A stretch of 64,000 nt of DNA from Verrucomicrobiales bacterium (GCA_029212615.1 JARGPJ010000002.1:1-64000), one strand, 5' to 3'; shown: positions 53,801 through 62,194, counted from the stretch's first letter. Notes: generated from the letters alone by a model not told the origin. Program-made: numbers and translations.

Positions 53801-54369
53801 CAAGTGTTCAGCCCTATCAACCGGCCGGTCTTTGGAAAGAGGTCAGCCACTTTGGCAGTACCCCGGCAACCAAGCAGGTCTTTGTTCAGGATCACGGTGA
53901 GAAACTGTATCGGCGAAGTCTCTACACGATTGTCAAACGAACCAGTCCACATCCGTCGATGTCGGCCTTCGATGCTCCTAACCGTGAGATGTGCATCACG
54001 GAACGGGGGATCACCAATACTCCGTTACAGGCGCTAGTGACTTTGAATGACCCTCAGTTCGCCGAGGCATCCCGGGTCTTCGCGGCAAAGCTTCTCGATG
54101 AAACAATGGGGACCGAAGACATCGACCGCCTCACGACTGCTTTTGAAATGATCACGGGGCGTCTTGCCACGGACGCTGAATTGAATGCCCTCGGATCGTT
54201 CCTCACTGATGAGCGGGCCCGGTATGAGGCGGATGAAGCCGCCGCCCGGTCTCTTATCGCGGTAGGGGAGTCGCCCGTGAATCATTCGCATGCACCGGTT
54301 GATCAAGCGGTCTGGACGCAGGTGTCGAGCCTGCTCTTCAACCTCAGCGAAACCCTGACACGACTTTAA
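50851..54369 (+). CDS. anti-sigma-like module fused to a di-heme DUF1549/DUF1553 protein
   Basis: A 1172-residue membrane protein from ATG at 50851; the frame is open upstream, but that part overlaps the sigma gene. Residues 1-80 match the cytoplasmic N-terminus of FecR-like anti-sigma proteins (LDEWIVILSERSLTESE, LLRRSPDALDRYLDHCQ). One membrane helix spans about 85-104, followed by an acidic/Pro-rich linker (105-165). The PSCyt1 heme domain starts at about 170 (FNRDIRPILSETCFHCHG; Cys187, Cys190, His191). DUF1549 follows (LTFDLTGLPPT, ARYADTNGY) with a second site Cys475-Ala-Gln-Cys478-His479 (CAQCHDHKYDP). DUF1553 ends the protein (RVAVNRIWQIIFGTGIV, RMPV-like LTARVAVNR, NTPLQALVTLNDPQF). 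A sensor coupled directly to a catalytic domain is implied. Reaction unknown. Confidence 0.88.
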   Translation: MTDLQQLDEWIVILSERSLTESERSDFQALLRRSPDALDRYLDHCQMETWLAAAGEGGNLKIDSREVFRAVDREGAMNPRGVKRWVFGAVAVIAVIFVAGKLLLPAPEEMTPDIVEVPVGESSISEPPVEETLAVAEETRERDPWKVINATGSVQHPGLKDKPVSVVAPNRPIKFNRDIRPILSETCFHCHGPDEHGRRADLRLDSLAGATTDLGGTVAIVPGDLEKSEAWWRIISDDADELMPPPESHLVLTEDQKELIRRWIEEGAEYEGHWAYEAPVRTEVPQTGWGNGEIDSFIHARLIEEGMKPSPEADPRTLIRRLTFDLTGLPPTHEEVNAFLASYAKDRETTWAKAIDRLLSSPHFGERMAVPWLDQARYADTNGYSIDGGRQMWLWRDWVIQAYNENKPFDQFTIEQIGGDLLPEATPAQMVATGFNRNHMITHEGGTIPAENLTNYAADRVKTTSEVFLGLTMACAQCHDHKYDPISIKEYYEFFSFFNELSDRGNDGNGGKNAVPRLMAETVIPDDELPALQKELEALKASLNERTEGFDEWLVKTQAEERARGREFSLHRLETLDVSSPNRPGPFEVAGDGSIVLSEPSTGLNAFSHALALPEVESINGIRVRILPQPGTGKLTPHPDNVPKITTVLVSAGIQPAKQVEYYSQLRLASATASSNDGVNLPENVLDERNLHWWQPDPSDSEPHLTVTFDAPVNPAETPYLSVMVFYGQRESLPFQWRVDAFSGEDTDSSYPADLAAILQQDRGTWSPEEKERVLSVFRNEAPGLERERIRIANLEERIEVLTGAHSTMVMDTSPTPRETFVLSRGQYDAPTEKVSSTTPRVLPPLKADGKATRLDLAHWMVDPANPLTARVAVNRIWQIIFGTGIVATTADFGSQGEWPSHPELIDWLAVEFMESGWDQKALIRKMVSSATYRQDSSADPEERERDPGNRLLARGPRFRLAAEFVRDQSLAVSGLLVPRIGGPSVQPYQPAGLWKEVSHFGSTPATKQVFVQDHGEKLYRRSLYTIVKRTSPHPSMSAFDAPNREMCITERGITNTPLQALVTLNDPQFAEASRVFAAKLLDETMGTEDIDRLTTAFEMITGRLATDAELNALGSFLTDERARYEADEAAARSLIAVGESPVNHSHAPVDQAVWTQVSSLLFNLSETLTRL

Positions 54370-55686
54370 ATGAAACTGTGCACATCCATACTTTGCGCCT
54401 GTTTCGGCCTTTGTGCTGCGCAGGCGGAATCGCCCAACGTTGTTTTCATTCTTTCTGATGATCAGGGCTGGGGAGACTATGGGTTCATGGGCAACGAGGT
54501 CGTGCGAACGCCGCACCTCGATGCTCTCGCGGCAGAGAGCCGACTCTACAAAAAGGGTTACGTTGTCTCTCCGCTTTGTCGACCGTCGCTCGCATCGATG
54601 GTGACAGGTTTGCATCCGCATCAGCACGGAGTCGTTGGCAATGATGTCAGTCCGGCAAAGAAGGCGGCCCGGGAAGCGGAGGATCGAACGGTCCGCGATG
54701 CCTTTCACAAGCATTCAAGCCTCGTTCGTTTTCTCGTTGACCGCGGCTATCTCGCCTTTCAGTCAGGGAAGTGGTGGGAGGGATCAGCTGTGGAAGGAGG
54801 CTTCACTCACGGCATGACGCATGGGGACGCAGCAAGAGGAGGCAGGCATGGCGATATCGGGCTGAAAATCGGAAGGGAGGGACTCGGGCCGATTGAGACA
54901 TTCCTGGATCATGCCGAGTCGGAAAAAATGCCGTTTTTCCTGTGGTATGCCCCCTTCCTTCCGCACACGCCACATCACCCGCCTCAGGAGATTCTCGCTC
55001 ACTATGAGGATAAAGGGCTCACTGAGGGAACCGCGAAGTACTACGCCATGTGTGAGTGGTTTGATCAGACTTGCGGGACATTGATCAACTCGATAGAGGA
55101 TCGCGGACTGCGTGAAAAGACTCTGTTTGTCTACCTTTGTGACAACGGCTGGCTGGCGGCGGATGATTCGAAAATTCCGCTGCCTGATGATTGGTGGCCC
55201 GACTATGCGCCTAGATCAAAAGGGTCTCCCTACGAAACGGGGATCAGGACGCCGATCTTTTTCTCATGGACCGGTGAGATTGAGCCGGAGTTGGTGCAGG
55301 GATTGGCGAGTTCACTGGATTTGTTCCCGACCATCGTTTCGCTGTGCGGGTTTGAAGCCCCCGCTGACCTTCCGGGCATCAATTTGATGGAATCGAGTCG
55401 GGAGACGGCTGAAGGGGCTGCCTACTCGATTCACAACATGAATCCGGGAAAGCCTTTCGAGACCCTTCAGTATTCGTGGATGCGTGAGGGCAAATGGAAG
55501 TTCCTTCGTCGTCACGACGGTCTCGATTCAACCAAATACCTGACGGTGCATGACTGGGATCGTGTTCCAGTGCAACTCTTCGATCTCAATAGTGATCCTG
55601 ACGAAACAACTAATGTAGCGAGTCAGTACCCTGACTTGGTTTCCCGTTTTCAACGACAACTCAACGAACTTTTTCCGCAGCCATGA
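54370..55686 (+). CDS. exported sulfatase-like protein with altered Cys-x-Pro-x-Arg motif
   Basis: A 438-residue S1-type protein, signal peptide to about residue 19. LSDDQGWGDYGFMG gives the metal Asp pair (Asp30, Asp31). The expected formylglycine site reads Cys70-Arg-Pro-Ser-Leu74 (LCRPSLASMVTG): the conserved Arg is Leu. The GKWHLG block is GKWWEG (FQSGKWWEGSA), so the His is also replaced. LYLCDNGW stands for SDNG. Other parts (FLWYAPFLPHTPH, GIRTPIFFSW) are normal. It starts on the base after the fusion gene's stop and overlaps the DUF1501 start by four bases. It may be an unusual sulfatase, a phosphodiesterase-like relative or inactive. Confidence 0.85.
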   Translation: MKLCTSILCACFGLCAAQAESPNVVFILSDDQGWGDYGFMGNEVVRTPHLDALAAESRLYKKGYVVSPLCRPSLASMVTGLHPHQHGVVGNDVSPAKKAAREAEDRTVRDAFHKHSSLVRFLVDRGYLAFQSGKWWEGSAVEGGFTHGMTHGDAARGGRHGDIGLKIGREGLGPIETFLDHAESEKMPFFLWYAPFLPHTPHHPPQEILAHYEDKGLTEGTAKYYAMCEWFDQTCGTLINSIEDRGLREKTLFVYLCDNGWLAADDSKIPLPDDWWPDYAPRSKGSPYETGIRTPIFFSWTGEIEPELVQGLASSLDLFPTIVSLCGFEAPADLPGINLMESSRETAEGAAYSIHNMNPGKPFETLQYSWMREGKWKFLRRHDGLDSTKYLTVHDWDRVPVQLFDLNSDPDETTNVASQYPDLVSRFQRQLNELFPQP

Positions 55687-57176
55687 ACCGAACCAGCCTG
55701 ACATACACTTTCGATGAAATGCAGCGTCAGCAAATGACGAGGCGTTCGCTTTTCGGAAAGACTGCCGCCGGCCTCGGAGGTGTCGCCCTCAGCCGGATGT
55801 TGGCACAGGAAGGGCAGGGTGCACTACTCGATGCCGGAGCGCCAACTTCGCAGAATGGCCTTCCGGAGCTTCCTCATTTTGCGCCAAAGGCGAAGCGGGT
55901 GATTTATCTTTTCCAATCGGGTGGACCGAGCCATGTCGACCTTTTCGACGGAAAGGACTTTCTTGAAAAGCATCACGGCGAAAACCTTCCCGACTCGGTT
56001 CGAGGGAACCAGCGACTCACCGGGATGACCGCACGGCAAGCGAGCTTTCCGGTCGTGAATTCCCTGTGGGGTGGAAAGCGTTGCGGTGAGCGGGGAACCT
56101 GGATGGGCAACGTAATACCTCACATGCAGGGCATCGCCGACGACATGACGATCGTGCGCTCGATGTGGACTGAGGCGATCAATCATGACCCCGGAGTGAC
56201 TTACATTAACACTGGCTCTCAGCAGATGGGGCACGCTTCAATGGGGGCATGGCTCAGTTATGGGCTGGGCCGTGAAAACGACAATTTTCCCGCCTATATG
56301 GTCTTGCTCAGTCAGGGCACCGGAAAGAATCCCGGGCAGCCTCTTTTCTCCCGCCTTTGGGGAAGCGGGTACCTTCCTTCCAGTCACCAGGGCGTCATGC
56401 TTCGCCCGGGGGCGAATCCAGTCCTCTACCTGAAAAATCCACCCGGTGTTTCGCGCGATGCACGCCGCCGCCTCCTCGATACCCTTGGCGATCTCAACCG
56501 GCAGCAGGCGGAGATGGCCGGAGATCCGGAGACGCTCGCCCGGGTCGAGGCATACGAAATGGCCTACCGGATGCAGACATCGGTTCCGGATTTGACTGAT
56601 TTTTCCGATGAACCGGAGTCCACGTTTGAACTTTATGGAGAAGAGGCTCGTCGTCCCGGGACGTTCGCGGCGAACTGCCTCATGGCGAGACGAATGGCTC
56701 AACGGGGGGTTCGGTTCGTGCAGTTGTTTCATCGGGGCTGGGACCAGCACATTTCGATTAAGTCCCAGTTGCCAAGGCAGTGTCAGGATGTCGATCAGGC
56801 TTCGGCGGCGTTGGTGACAGACTTAAAGCGACTGGGGATGCTGGAGGACACTCTTGTGATCTGGGGGGGGGAATTCGGCCGCTCTGTTTACAGTCAGGGG
56901 CAGTTCGGGTCACCGACTTCCGGGAGGGATCATCATGGTCGTTGTTTCACCACCTGGATGGCCGGTGGCGGCGTGAAGTCTGGCTACGACTACGGGATGA
57001 CCGACGACTACGCGTACAATGTCGCTGAGAATCCGGTGCACATTCGGGATCTCAACGCGACAATCCTGCATCTTCTCGGGATTGATCACGAGAGATTTAC
57101 CTTCAAGTTTCGGGGGCTCAACCAGCGTCTCACCGGAGTTGAAGAGGCGCATGTGATCAAAGACCTCATGTCGTAA
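55683..57176 (+). CDS. DUF1501 Tat-exported protein
   Basis: A 497-residue protein whose Tat signal lies unusually far in (TRRSLFGKTAAGLGGVALSRML at about 19-40, after a MNRTSLTYTFDEMQRQQ lead). DUF1501 blocks: FAPKAKRVIYLFQSGGPSHVDLFDGK (in parts), GMTARQASFPV, WTEAINHDPGVTY, ASMGAWLSYGLG, FVQLFHRGWDQH, WGGEFGRSVYSQG, GRDHHGRCFTTWMAGGG, ILHLLGIDHERFTFKFRGLNQRLTG. The fold is alkaline-phosphatase/sulfatase-like and the family is the constant partner of DUF1553 proteins. It is last in the sigma-headed operon. Reaction not established. Confidence 0.92.
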   Translation: MNRTSLTYTFDEMQRQQMTRRSLFGKTAAGLGGVALSRMLAQEGQGALLDAGAPTSQNGLPELPHFAPKAKRVIYLFQSGGPSHVDLFDGKDFLEKHHGENLPDSVRGNQRLTGMTARQASFPVVNSLWGGKRCGERGTWMGNVIPHMQGIADDMTIVRSMWTEAINHDPGVTYINTGSQQMGHASMGAWLSYGLGRENDNFPAYMVLLSQGTGKNPGQPLFSRLWGSGYLPSSHQGVMLRPGANPVLYLKNPPGVSRDARRRLLDTLGDLNRQQAEMAGDPETLARVEAYEMAYRMQTSVPDLTDFSDEPESTFELYGEEARRPGTFAANCLMARRMAQRGVRFVQLFHRGWDQHISIKSQLPRQCQDVDQASAALVTDLKRLGMLEDTLVIWGGEFGRSVYSQGQFGSPTSGRDHHGRCFTTWMAGGGVKSGYDYGMTDDYAYNVAENPVHIRDLNATILHLLGIDHERFTFKFRGLNQRLTGVEEAHVIKDLMS

Positions 57177-57240
57177 TACGGTGCGGTCGAATTCAGGCGA
57201 AAAGGCGTGGATTTCCTTTCGGGGTTTCGGATAGTGTCGG

Positions 57241-58191
57241 ATGAAAATTGTGATTCTTGATGCCTTCACGGCCAACCCCGGTGACCTCAGTTGGGAGGGC
57301 CTCAAGGCTCTCGGTGAGGTCGAAATTCACGAGCGGACTGCTCCGGAGGAGGTGATTTCAAGATGCGCGGGAGCGGAGATTGTGCTGACGAACAAGGCCC
57401 TCGTTCCGGCGGAGGCAATCGAGGCACTGCCGGACCTCAAGTATATCGGAGTTGTCGCAACAGGCGTGAACGTCGTCGATCTGGATGCCGCTAAAGAAGC
57501 CGGCGTTGTGGTGACGAATGTCCCCGGATACAGTACTGACTCTGTCGCACAGCTGAGCTTTGCTTTGATTCTTGAGCTGGCAAGCCGGGTGGGTGATCAC
57601 AGCCGCGCCGTTGCGGATGGGGTCTGGGAAGATTGCGCGGATTTCTCTTTCACGACTTCTCCTATCGTTGAACTGTCAGGTAAACAGCTCGGGATCATCG
57701 GTTTTGGTGCGATCGGGCAGGCTACCGCTAAAGTCGCGGCGGCACTCGGGATGAAAGTCGTGGTCTACAATCGAACCCGGGAGAAAGTGGTCGATTTCCC
57801 CTACGCACCCCTCGATGAAGTGATCGCGACTTCAGACGTCGTCAGCTTACACTGCCCGCTCACTCCGGAGACTGACCAGCTCATGAACGCTGATCGCCTT
57901 GCTTCGATGAAAGAGGGCGCCTGGCTCATCAATACTTCGCGCGGGCCGCTTGTTGATGAAGCTGCTCTCGCTGATTCACTTAACAGCGGTCATCTGGGCG
58001 GAGCCGGGCTCGATGTGCTTTGCAAGGAGCCGATGGCAAAGGGGAATCCTCTTCGAACCGCGAAAAATTGCCTGATCACTCCTCACATCGCCTGGGCGAC
58101 TCGCGAGGCCCGCGTCCGCCTCATTGATCAGGTGGTTGCCAATATCTCGGCGTGGCAGGCGGATAAGCCGCTGAACGTGGTGAATGCCTAG
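57241..58191 (+). CDS. D-2-hydroxyacid dehydrogenase
   Basis: A 316-residue NAD-dependent dehydrogenase. The Rossmann motif is GIIGFGAIGQATAKVA (about 150-165). Catalytic residues are recognisable: Arg in NTSRGPLVDE (about 235), Glu in LDVLCKEP (about 264) and His in ITPHIAWA (about 282). The fit is to the glycerate/phosphoglycerate dehydrogenase branch (hydroxypyruvate reductase-like). It is 64 bases after the DUF1501 gene and ends at the base before the convergent DUF1501 stop. It may reduce glyoxylate or hydroxypyruvate. Whether it belongs to the sigma-headed operon is uncertain. Confidence 0.9.
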   Translation: MKIVILDAFTANPGDLSWEGLKALGEVEIHERTAPEEVISRCAGAEIVLTNKALVPAEAIEALPDLKYIGVVATGVNVVDLDAAKEAGVVVTNVPGYSTDSVAQLSFALILELASRVGDHSRAVADGVWEDCADFSFTTSPIVELSGKQLGIIGFGAIGQATAKVAAALGMKVVVYNRTREKVVDFPYAPLDEVIATSDVVSLHCPLTPETDQLMNADRLASMKEGAWLINTSRGPLVDEAALADSLNSGHLGGAGLDVLCKEPMAKGNPLRTAKNCLITPHIAWATREARVRLIDQVVANISAWQADKPLNVVNA

Positions 58192-59589
58192 TTAGCTCAG
58201 AATTTCTTTCAGTACCGTGGCTTTCTCGACGCCGGTGAGGCGCTGATCAAATCCCTGAAAGCGATAGGTCAGTCGCTCGTGGTCGATTCCGAGCTGGTGT
58301 AAAATGGTGGCATGGAGGTCACGCACCTCGACGGGGTTCTCAGCAACTTCATTTCCGAGTTCGTTGGTTTTTCCATAGGTGATCCCGCCTTTGACTCCTC
58401 CGCCTGCCATCCAGACGGTAAAGGCATCTTTTTGGTGATCGCGGCCACATTTCTCCGGTGAGTCGTCGCCCTGGAGCATGGGGGTGCGACCGAACTCAGC
58501 GCCCCAAACGACAAGGGTTTGGTCGAGGAGGCCCCGTTGCTTGAGGTCTTTGATGAGCGCGCTGATCGGTTGGTCAACTTCGGCACAGTTGTTCGCGAGT
58601 CGACTTTCCTGTTTGCTGTGGGTATCCCAGTCACCATGGAAAAGTTCGACAAAGCGCACCCCTCGTTCAACGAGTCTTCTCGCCTGCAGGCATTGATCGG
58701 CAAACTCGCTCTTCCCATACATTTCGCGGGTTGCCTTTGATTCCTGACTGAAATCATTCAACTCCGGCACGGATGCCTGCATTCGAAAGGCCATTTCGTA
58801 CTGATCTATCCGGGTTTGAATCTCCGGATCTCCGATCAGTTCATAGTTCTGTTGATTGAGCGCTTCGATGCTGTCGAGGGTGCGGCGGCGATGATCCCGG
58901 GAGATGCCTTCCGGATTGTTCAAGTAGAGAACGGCGTCCCCCTCGCTGCGAAGACGAACGCCCTGATGGACGCTGGGGAGGTAGCCGGACTTCCAGAGAT
59001 TGGCTCCGGCCCCCGGGGTGTTCCCTTTCATGAAAACGACATAGGCCGGAAGATTGCTGGATTCGCTGCCGAGTCCGTAGGTCGTCCATGAGCCAATCGA
59101 CGGATTCCCCTGACGGTTGAGGCCGGTGTGGAAAAAGAGCTGCGCGGGGGCGTGATTGAACTCCGTGGTATGCATCGACTTGATGAGACACATTTCGTCC
59201 GCAACGGTGCCGAGTCGGGGAAGAAGGCTGGAAAGTTCATTGCCGCCCTGTCCGTGTTTAGTGAACTCGTAGGGCGAAGCAAGAAGCTTGGGGTGACCGC
59301 GCAGGAAAGAGAATCGCTTGCCCTCAAAGAGTTCTTTCGGGGCCAGCTGTCGATCGTATTTTTCGAGGACCGGTTTGTGATCGAAGAGGTCGAGGTGCGA
59401 GGGCGCCCCGGTGAAGTGAAAGAAGATCACGCTCTTCGCTTTCGGGGCGACACGACGAAACTGCTCCGGAACCGCTTCCGCCCCGGCAGACTCCTGAAGC
59501 AGTGAGCCCAGAGCAAGTGAACCGACGCCGGCCCCGGTTCGGGTGAGGAACTGGCGGCGTCCCATGATGTCACGATCGGTCGAGGTCAT
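58192..59589 (-). CDS. DUF1501 Tat-exported protein (leftward copy)
   Basis: A 465-residue protein from ATG at 59589 (an upstream start at 59619 would add ten residues). The Tat signal is GRRQFLTRTGAGVGSLALGSLL. DUF1501 blocks: RVAPKAKSVIFFHFTGAPSHLDLFD (in parts), FLRGHPKLLASPYEF, STEFNHAPAQLFFHTG-type MHTTEFNHAP, SIGSWTTYGLG, FVELFHGDWDTH, WGAEFGRTPMLQGDD, GRDHQKDAFTVWMAGGG, ILHQLGIDHERLTYRFQGFDQRLTG. It follows the DUF1553 gene by about 43 bases and works with it in the periplasm. Compared with the copy at 55683, the active-region Glu-Phe-Gly-Arg block is conserved. Confidence 0.92.
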   Translation of the reverse strand: MTSTDRDIMGRRQFLTRTGAGVGSLALGSLLQESAGAEAVPEQFRRVAPKAKSVIFFHFTGAPSHLDLFDHKPVLEKYDRQLAPKELFEGKRFSFLRGHPKLLASPYEFTKHGQGGNELSSLLPRLGTVADEMCLIKSMHTTEFNHAPAQLFFHTGLNRQGNPSIGSWTTYGLGSESSNLPAYVVFMKGNTPGAGANLWKSGYLPSVHQGVRLRSEGDAVLYLNNPEGISRDHRRRTLDSIEALNQQNYELIGDPEIQTRIDQYEMAFRMQASVPELNDFSQESKATREMYGKSEFADQCLQARRLVERGVRFVELFHGDWDTHSKQESRLANNCAEVDQPISALIKDLKQRGLLDQTLVVWGAEFGRTPMLQGDDSPEKCGRDHQKDAFTVWMAGGGVKGGITYGKTNELGNEVAENPVEVRDLHATILHQLGIDHERLTYRFQGFDQRLTGVEKATVLKEILS

Positions 59590-59631
59590 TTTAAAGGTCT
59601 GTCCGGGTTGAGCAGGCAATAGGTGGTCGGC

Positions 59632-62088
59632 TTACGATCTGCTGATTGATTCATGCAGGTTCATCAAAATGGTGGCGAGCTCGAAGAGTGCTTTCTGTTT
59701 TGAACCGGATTCTCCGAGGACGCTTTCATGCGCGGATTGAAGGAGAAGCCGTTCTGAGTCCTTCGGGCTTCGTGAGAGCGCGGTGCGGAAGGCCCAATCC
59801 ACTTGCGCATCGAGAGTTCTACCGCCTTCTCTGGCAATCCTTTCCGCAAAGGCTTCCGCCATTTCGACAAAGGCGGGATCATTCAGAAGAGTCAGTGACT
59901 GAAGCGGAGTGTTCGAAACGTCGCGCTGAATCACGCAGGCGGCCCGGTCGGGAGCATCGAAGTTGGCGAAACTCGGGTAGTGGTTGTTGCGCCGCCAGAT
60001 CGTATAGACTCCCCTGCGATAGGCATCCTCTCCCCGAGAGGGAATGTAATACGATTCCGAGGCGCCCGCTGTTTTTCTCCAGACGCCTTCCGGTTGGTAA
60101 GGTCTGGAATGAGGGCCGTGCATTCGCGGTGAAAGGAGGCCACTGATTGCCAAGGCCTGGTCACGGATTGTCTCGGCTGAGAGTCGGTGTCCCGGATGGC
60201 GCCACAAGAGTTGATTCTTCGGATCTTTCTGCGCCCGGGTTTCATTTGAGCTCACTGATTGTCGATAGGTGGCCGAGAGAAGAATTCGGCGAAGGGATTT
60301 CTTGAGGGACCAGGCGTCCTTCTCAACGAAAGTGACCGACAGCCAGTCGAGAAGTTCAGGGTGCGTCGGAAGTTCGCCCTGACTGCCAAAGTCTTCGGGA
60401 GTGGTGACGAGTCCCCGGCCAAAGATCTCGATCCAGAGACGGTTCACGAAGGTGCGGGCAACGAGAGGATTGGCGGGATCGACGAGCCACCGGGCGAGAC
60501 CGAGGCGGTTCTTTGGGTAATTCTCAGGAAAAGGATGCAGCGCCGCCGGTGTCCCCGGGGTGACTGCTTCGCCTCTCGCCTGAAAATCCCCGCGTTTCGC
60601 AATGTAGGTTGTGCGGGTTTCCCCGAGTTCTTCCATGACGCGGACGGTTTTCTCCCGCATCGCTTTGAGGCGGTTTGCACTGATCTCCACCTTTTCAATT
60701 TCCACCGCCATTTCCGTGTCTCGCGGAAGAAGGGCTCGCTGCAGCGTTTTCATCTGCTGATTACTCAATGCTGTCTTCGTGGCCATCAGTTTCACGGTGG
60801 ATGGATCGAGTGCTTCGCGGATCGTTTCACTCGACCCGATCATTTCTGCCGCTCTTTCGCGAAGGTTGAAGTCCGCCCGCTCTCTCGCTTCCCGGTAGTG
60901 TGTTGCCGCGACTTCCTCGAAAGAGCGATCGTCACGGGTTTGAGCCACTGCCAGAGTCGGCCCGATATGTTGAAGGGCAGACATACCGAACCCGGAACCT
61001 TTTTGCTTCGTCTCCATCGGTGTGTTGTTGAAGAAGGCGAAGAGTTCGTAGTATTCCTTTGCTGAGATCGGGTCGTATTTGTGATTGTGGCACTGAGCAC
61101 AGCCGACGGTGAGTCCCATCCAGATCATTCCGGTGGTCGCGGTCCGGTCGGCCACGACTTTGTAGTGATCCTCCTCCGGGTCGGTTCCCGCCTCCAGGTT
61201 TGTCGGGGCATTGCGATGAAAAGCGGTCGCGATTCGTTGCGATTCGGTGGCCTCAGGGAGGAGATCGCCGGCGAGCTGTTCGATTGAGAACTGATCGAAG
61301 GGCATGTCTGCATTGAGCGCGTCGATGACCCAGTCGCGGTAGGGCCACATGTTCCGGGGAGCGTCCCGCTGATAGCCTTCGGAATCCGCATAGCGAGCCA
61401 AATCGAGCCATTGCGTTGCCCATTTCTCACCGAAAGAGGGAGACGAGAGAAGCTCCTCAACAATCTGCGTGTAGTGGGCAAAAGTGGGATTCTTGAGGAA
61501 TTCGTCTACTTGTTCAACCGTCGGAGGGAGCCCGAGGGTATCGAGATAGACGCGACGAAGAAGACGGGCGGGATCCGTTTCCTCATTGATGGTGAGATCG
61601 TTCGCCGAGAGTTTGGCGGCAATGAAGTAATCAATCCCGTTGGAATGCCGATCAGCGAGCATTGGGTCCGGCTCAGGCAAAGAGGGAAGGGTCGGGGCGA
61701 GGAAAGACCAATGAAGCGGCGGTCGCCATCCATCATCCGGCCACACCGCCCCTGCGTCGATCCACTCGCGAAGTGCGGCGATTTCCCCGCTCGTGAGTGG
61801 ATCTCCTTTTGGCGGCATGCGCTTCTCAGGATCAGACTCTTCGACGACGTGAAGGAGGACGGACTCAGCAGGTTTGCCGGGGACGAAGAGGCTTTCACCG
61901 GCATCAGTCGGCAGAGTCGCGTAGTAGTAGCTGTCGAGTCCAACGCCACCTTTTAATGTCTCCCCGTCATGACAGTCGAGGCAGTTTGCTTCGAGGATAG
62001 GGAGAATATCCTTATCAAAATCGATGGCACCGGCCGAGAGCGGAGGGAATAGAGCAAGGCCAATAAGGTGCTTAAAGCGATTCATCAT
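59632..62088 (-). CDS. DUF1549/DUF1553 PVC cytochrome protein
   Basis: An 818-residue exported protein (signal peptide LIGLALFPPLSAGA). The PSCyt1 heme domain begins FDKDILPILEANCLDCHDG (Cys36, Cys39, His40). DUF1549: RRVYLDTLGLPPT, WLDLARYADSEGYQRD, LTVGCAQCHNHKYDPIS (second CxxCH). DUF1553: LARWLVDPANPLVARTFVNRLW, SNTPLQSLTLLNDPAF. Unlike the copy at 50851 it has no anti-sigma module or transmembrane helix, making it the plain version of the family. Its stop lies 43 bases before the DUF1501 ATG, forming the standard DUF1553-DUF1501 pair. Function unknown, presumably periplasmic redox. Confidence 0.92.
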   Translation of the reverse strand: MMNRFKHLIGLALFPPLSAGAIDFDKDILPILEANCLDCHDGETLKGGVGLDSYYYATLPTDAGESLFVPGKPAESVLLHVVEESDPEKRMPPKGDPLTSGEIAALREWIDAGAVWPDDGWRPPLHWSFLAPTLPSLPEPDPMLADRHSNGIDYFIAAKLSANDLTINEETDPARLLRRVYLDTLGLPPTVEQVDEFLKNPTFAHYTQIVEELLSSPSFGEKWATQWLDLARYADSEGYQRDAPRNMWPYRDWVIDALNADMPFDQFSIEQLAGDLLPEATESQRIATAFHRNAPTNLEAGTDPEEDHYKVVADRTATTGMIWMGLTVGCAQCHNHKYDPISAKEYYELFAFFNNTPMETKQKGSGFGMSALQHIGPTLAVAQTRDDRSFEEVAATHYREARERADFNLRERAAEMIGSSETIREALDPSTVKLMATKTALSNQQMKTLQRALLPRDTEMAVEIEKVEISANRLKAMREKTVRVMEELGETRTTYIAKRGDFQARGEAVTPGTPAALHPFPENYPKNRLGLARWLVDPANPLVARTFVNRLWIEIFGRGLVTTPEDFGSQGELPTHPELLDWLSVTFVEKDAWSLKKSLRRILLSATYRQSVSSNETRAQKDPKNQLLWRHPGHRLSAETIRDQALAISGLLSPRMHGPHSRPYQPEGVWRKTAGASESYYIPSRGEDAYRRGVYTIWRRNNHYPSFANFDAPDRAACVIQRDVSNTPLQSLTLLNDPAFVEMAEAFAERIAREGGRTLDAQVDWAFRTALSRSPKDSERLLLQSAHESVLGESGSKQKALFELATILMNLHESISRS

Positions 62089-62163
62089 CAGGAGGTTGAT
62101 GGAAAAATTCCATTTCGTCTATTCCCGAAATCACGGGAAATCAGGACCGTAAGGGGCAGAGCG

Positions 62164-62194
62164 AACAGGGTTAAAGCCAAGACCTGACCCTGTT
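62164..62194. repeat. inverted repeat AACAGGGT / ACCCTGTT
   Basis: Perfect 8-bp arms at 62164-62171 and 62187-62194 with a 15-base loop, between the divergent DUF1553 and SHD1 genes. The core matches that of the inverted repeat at 50095-50125. The loop contains GACCTG next to the right arm. Role unknown. Confidence 0.4.
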
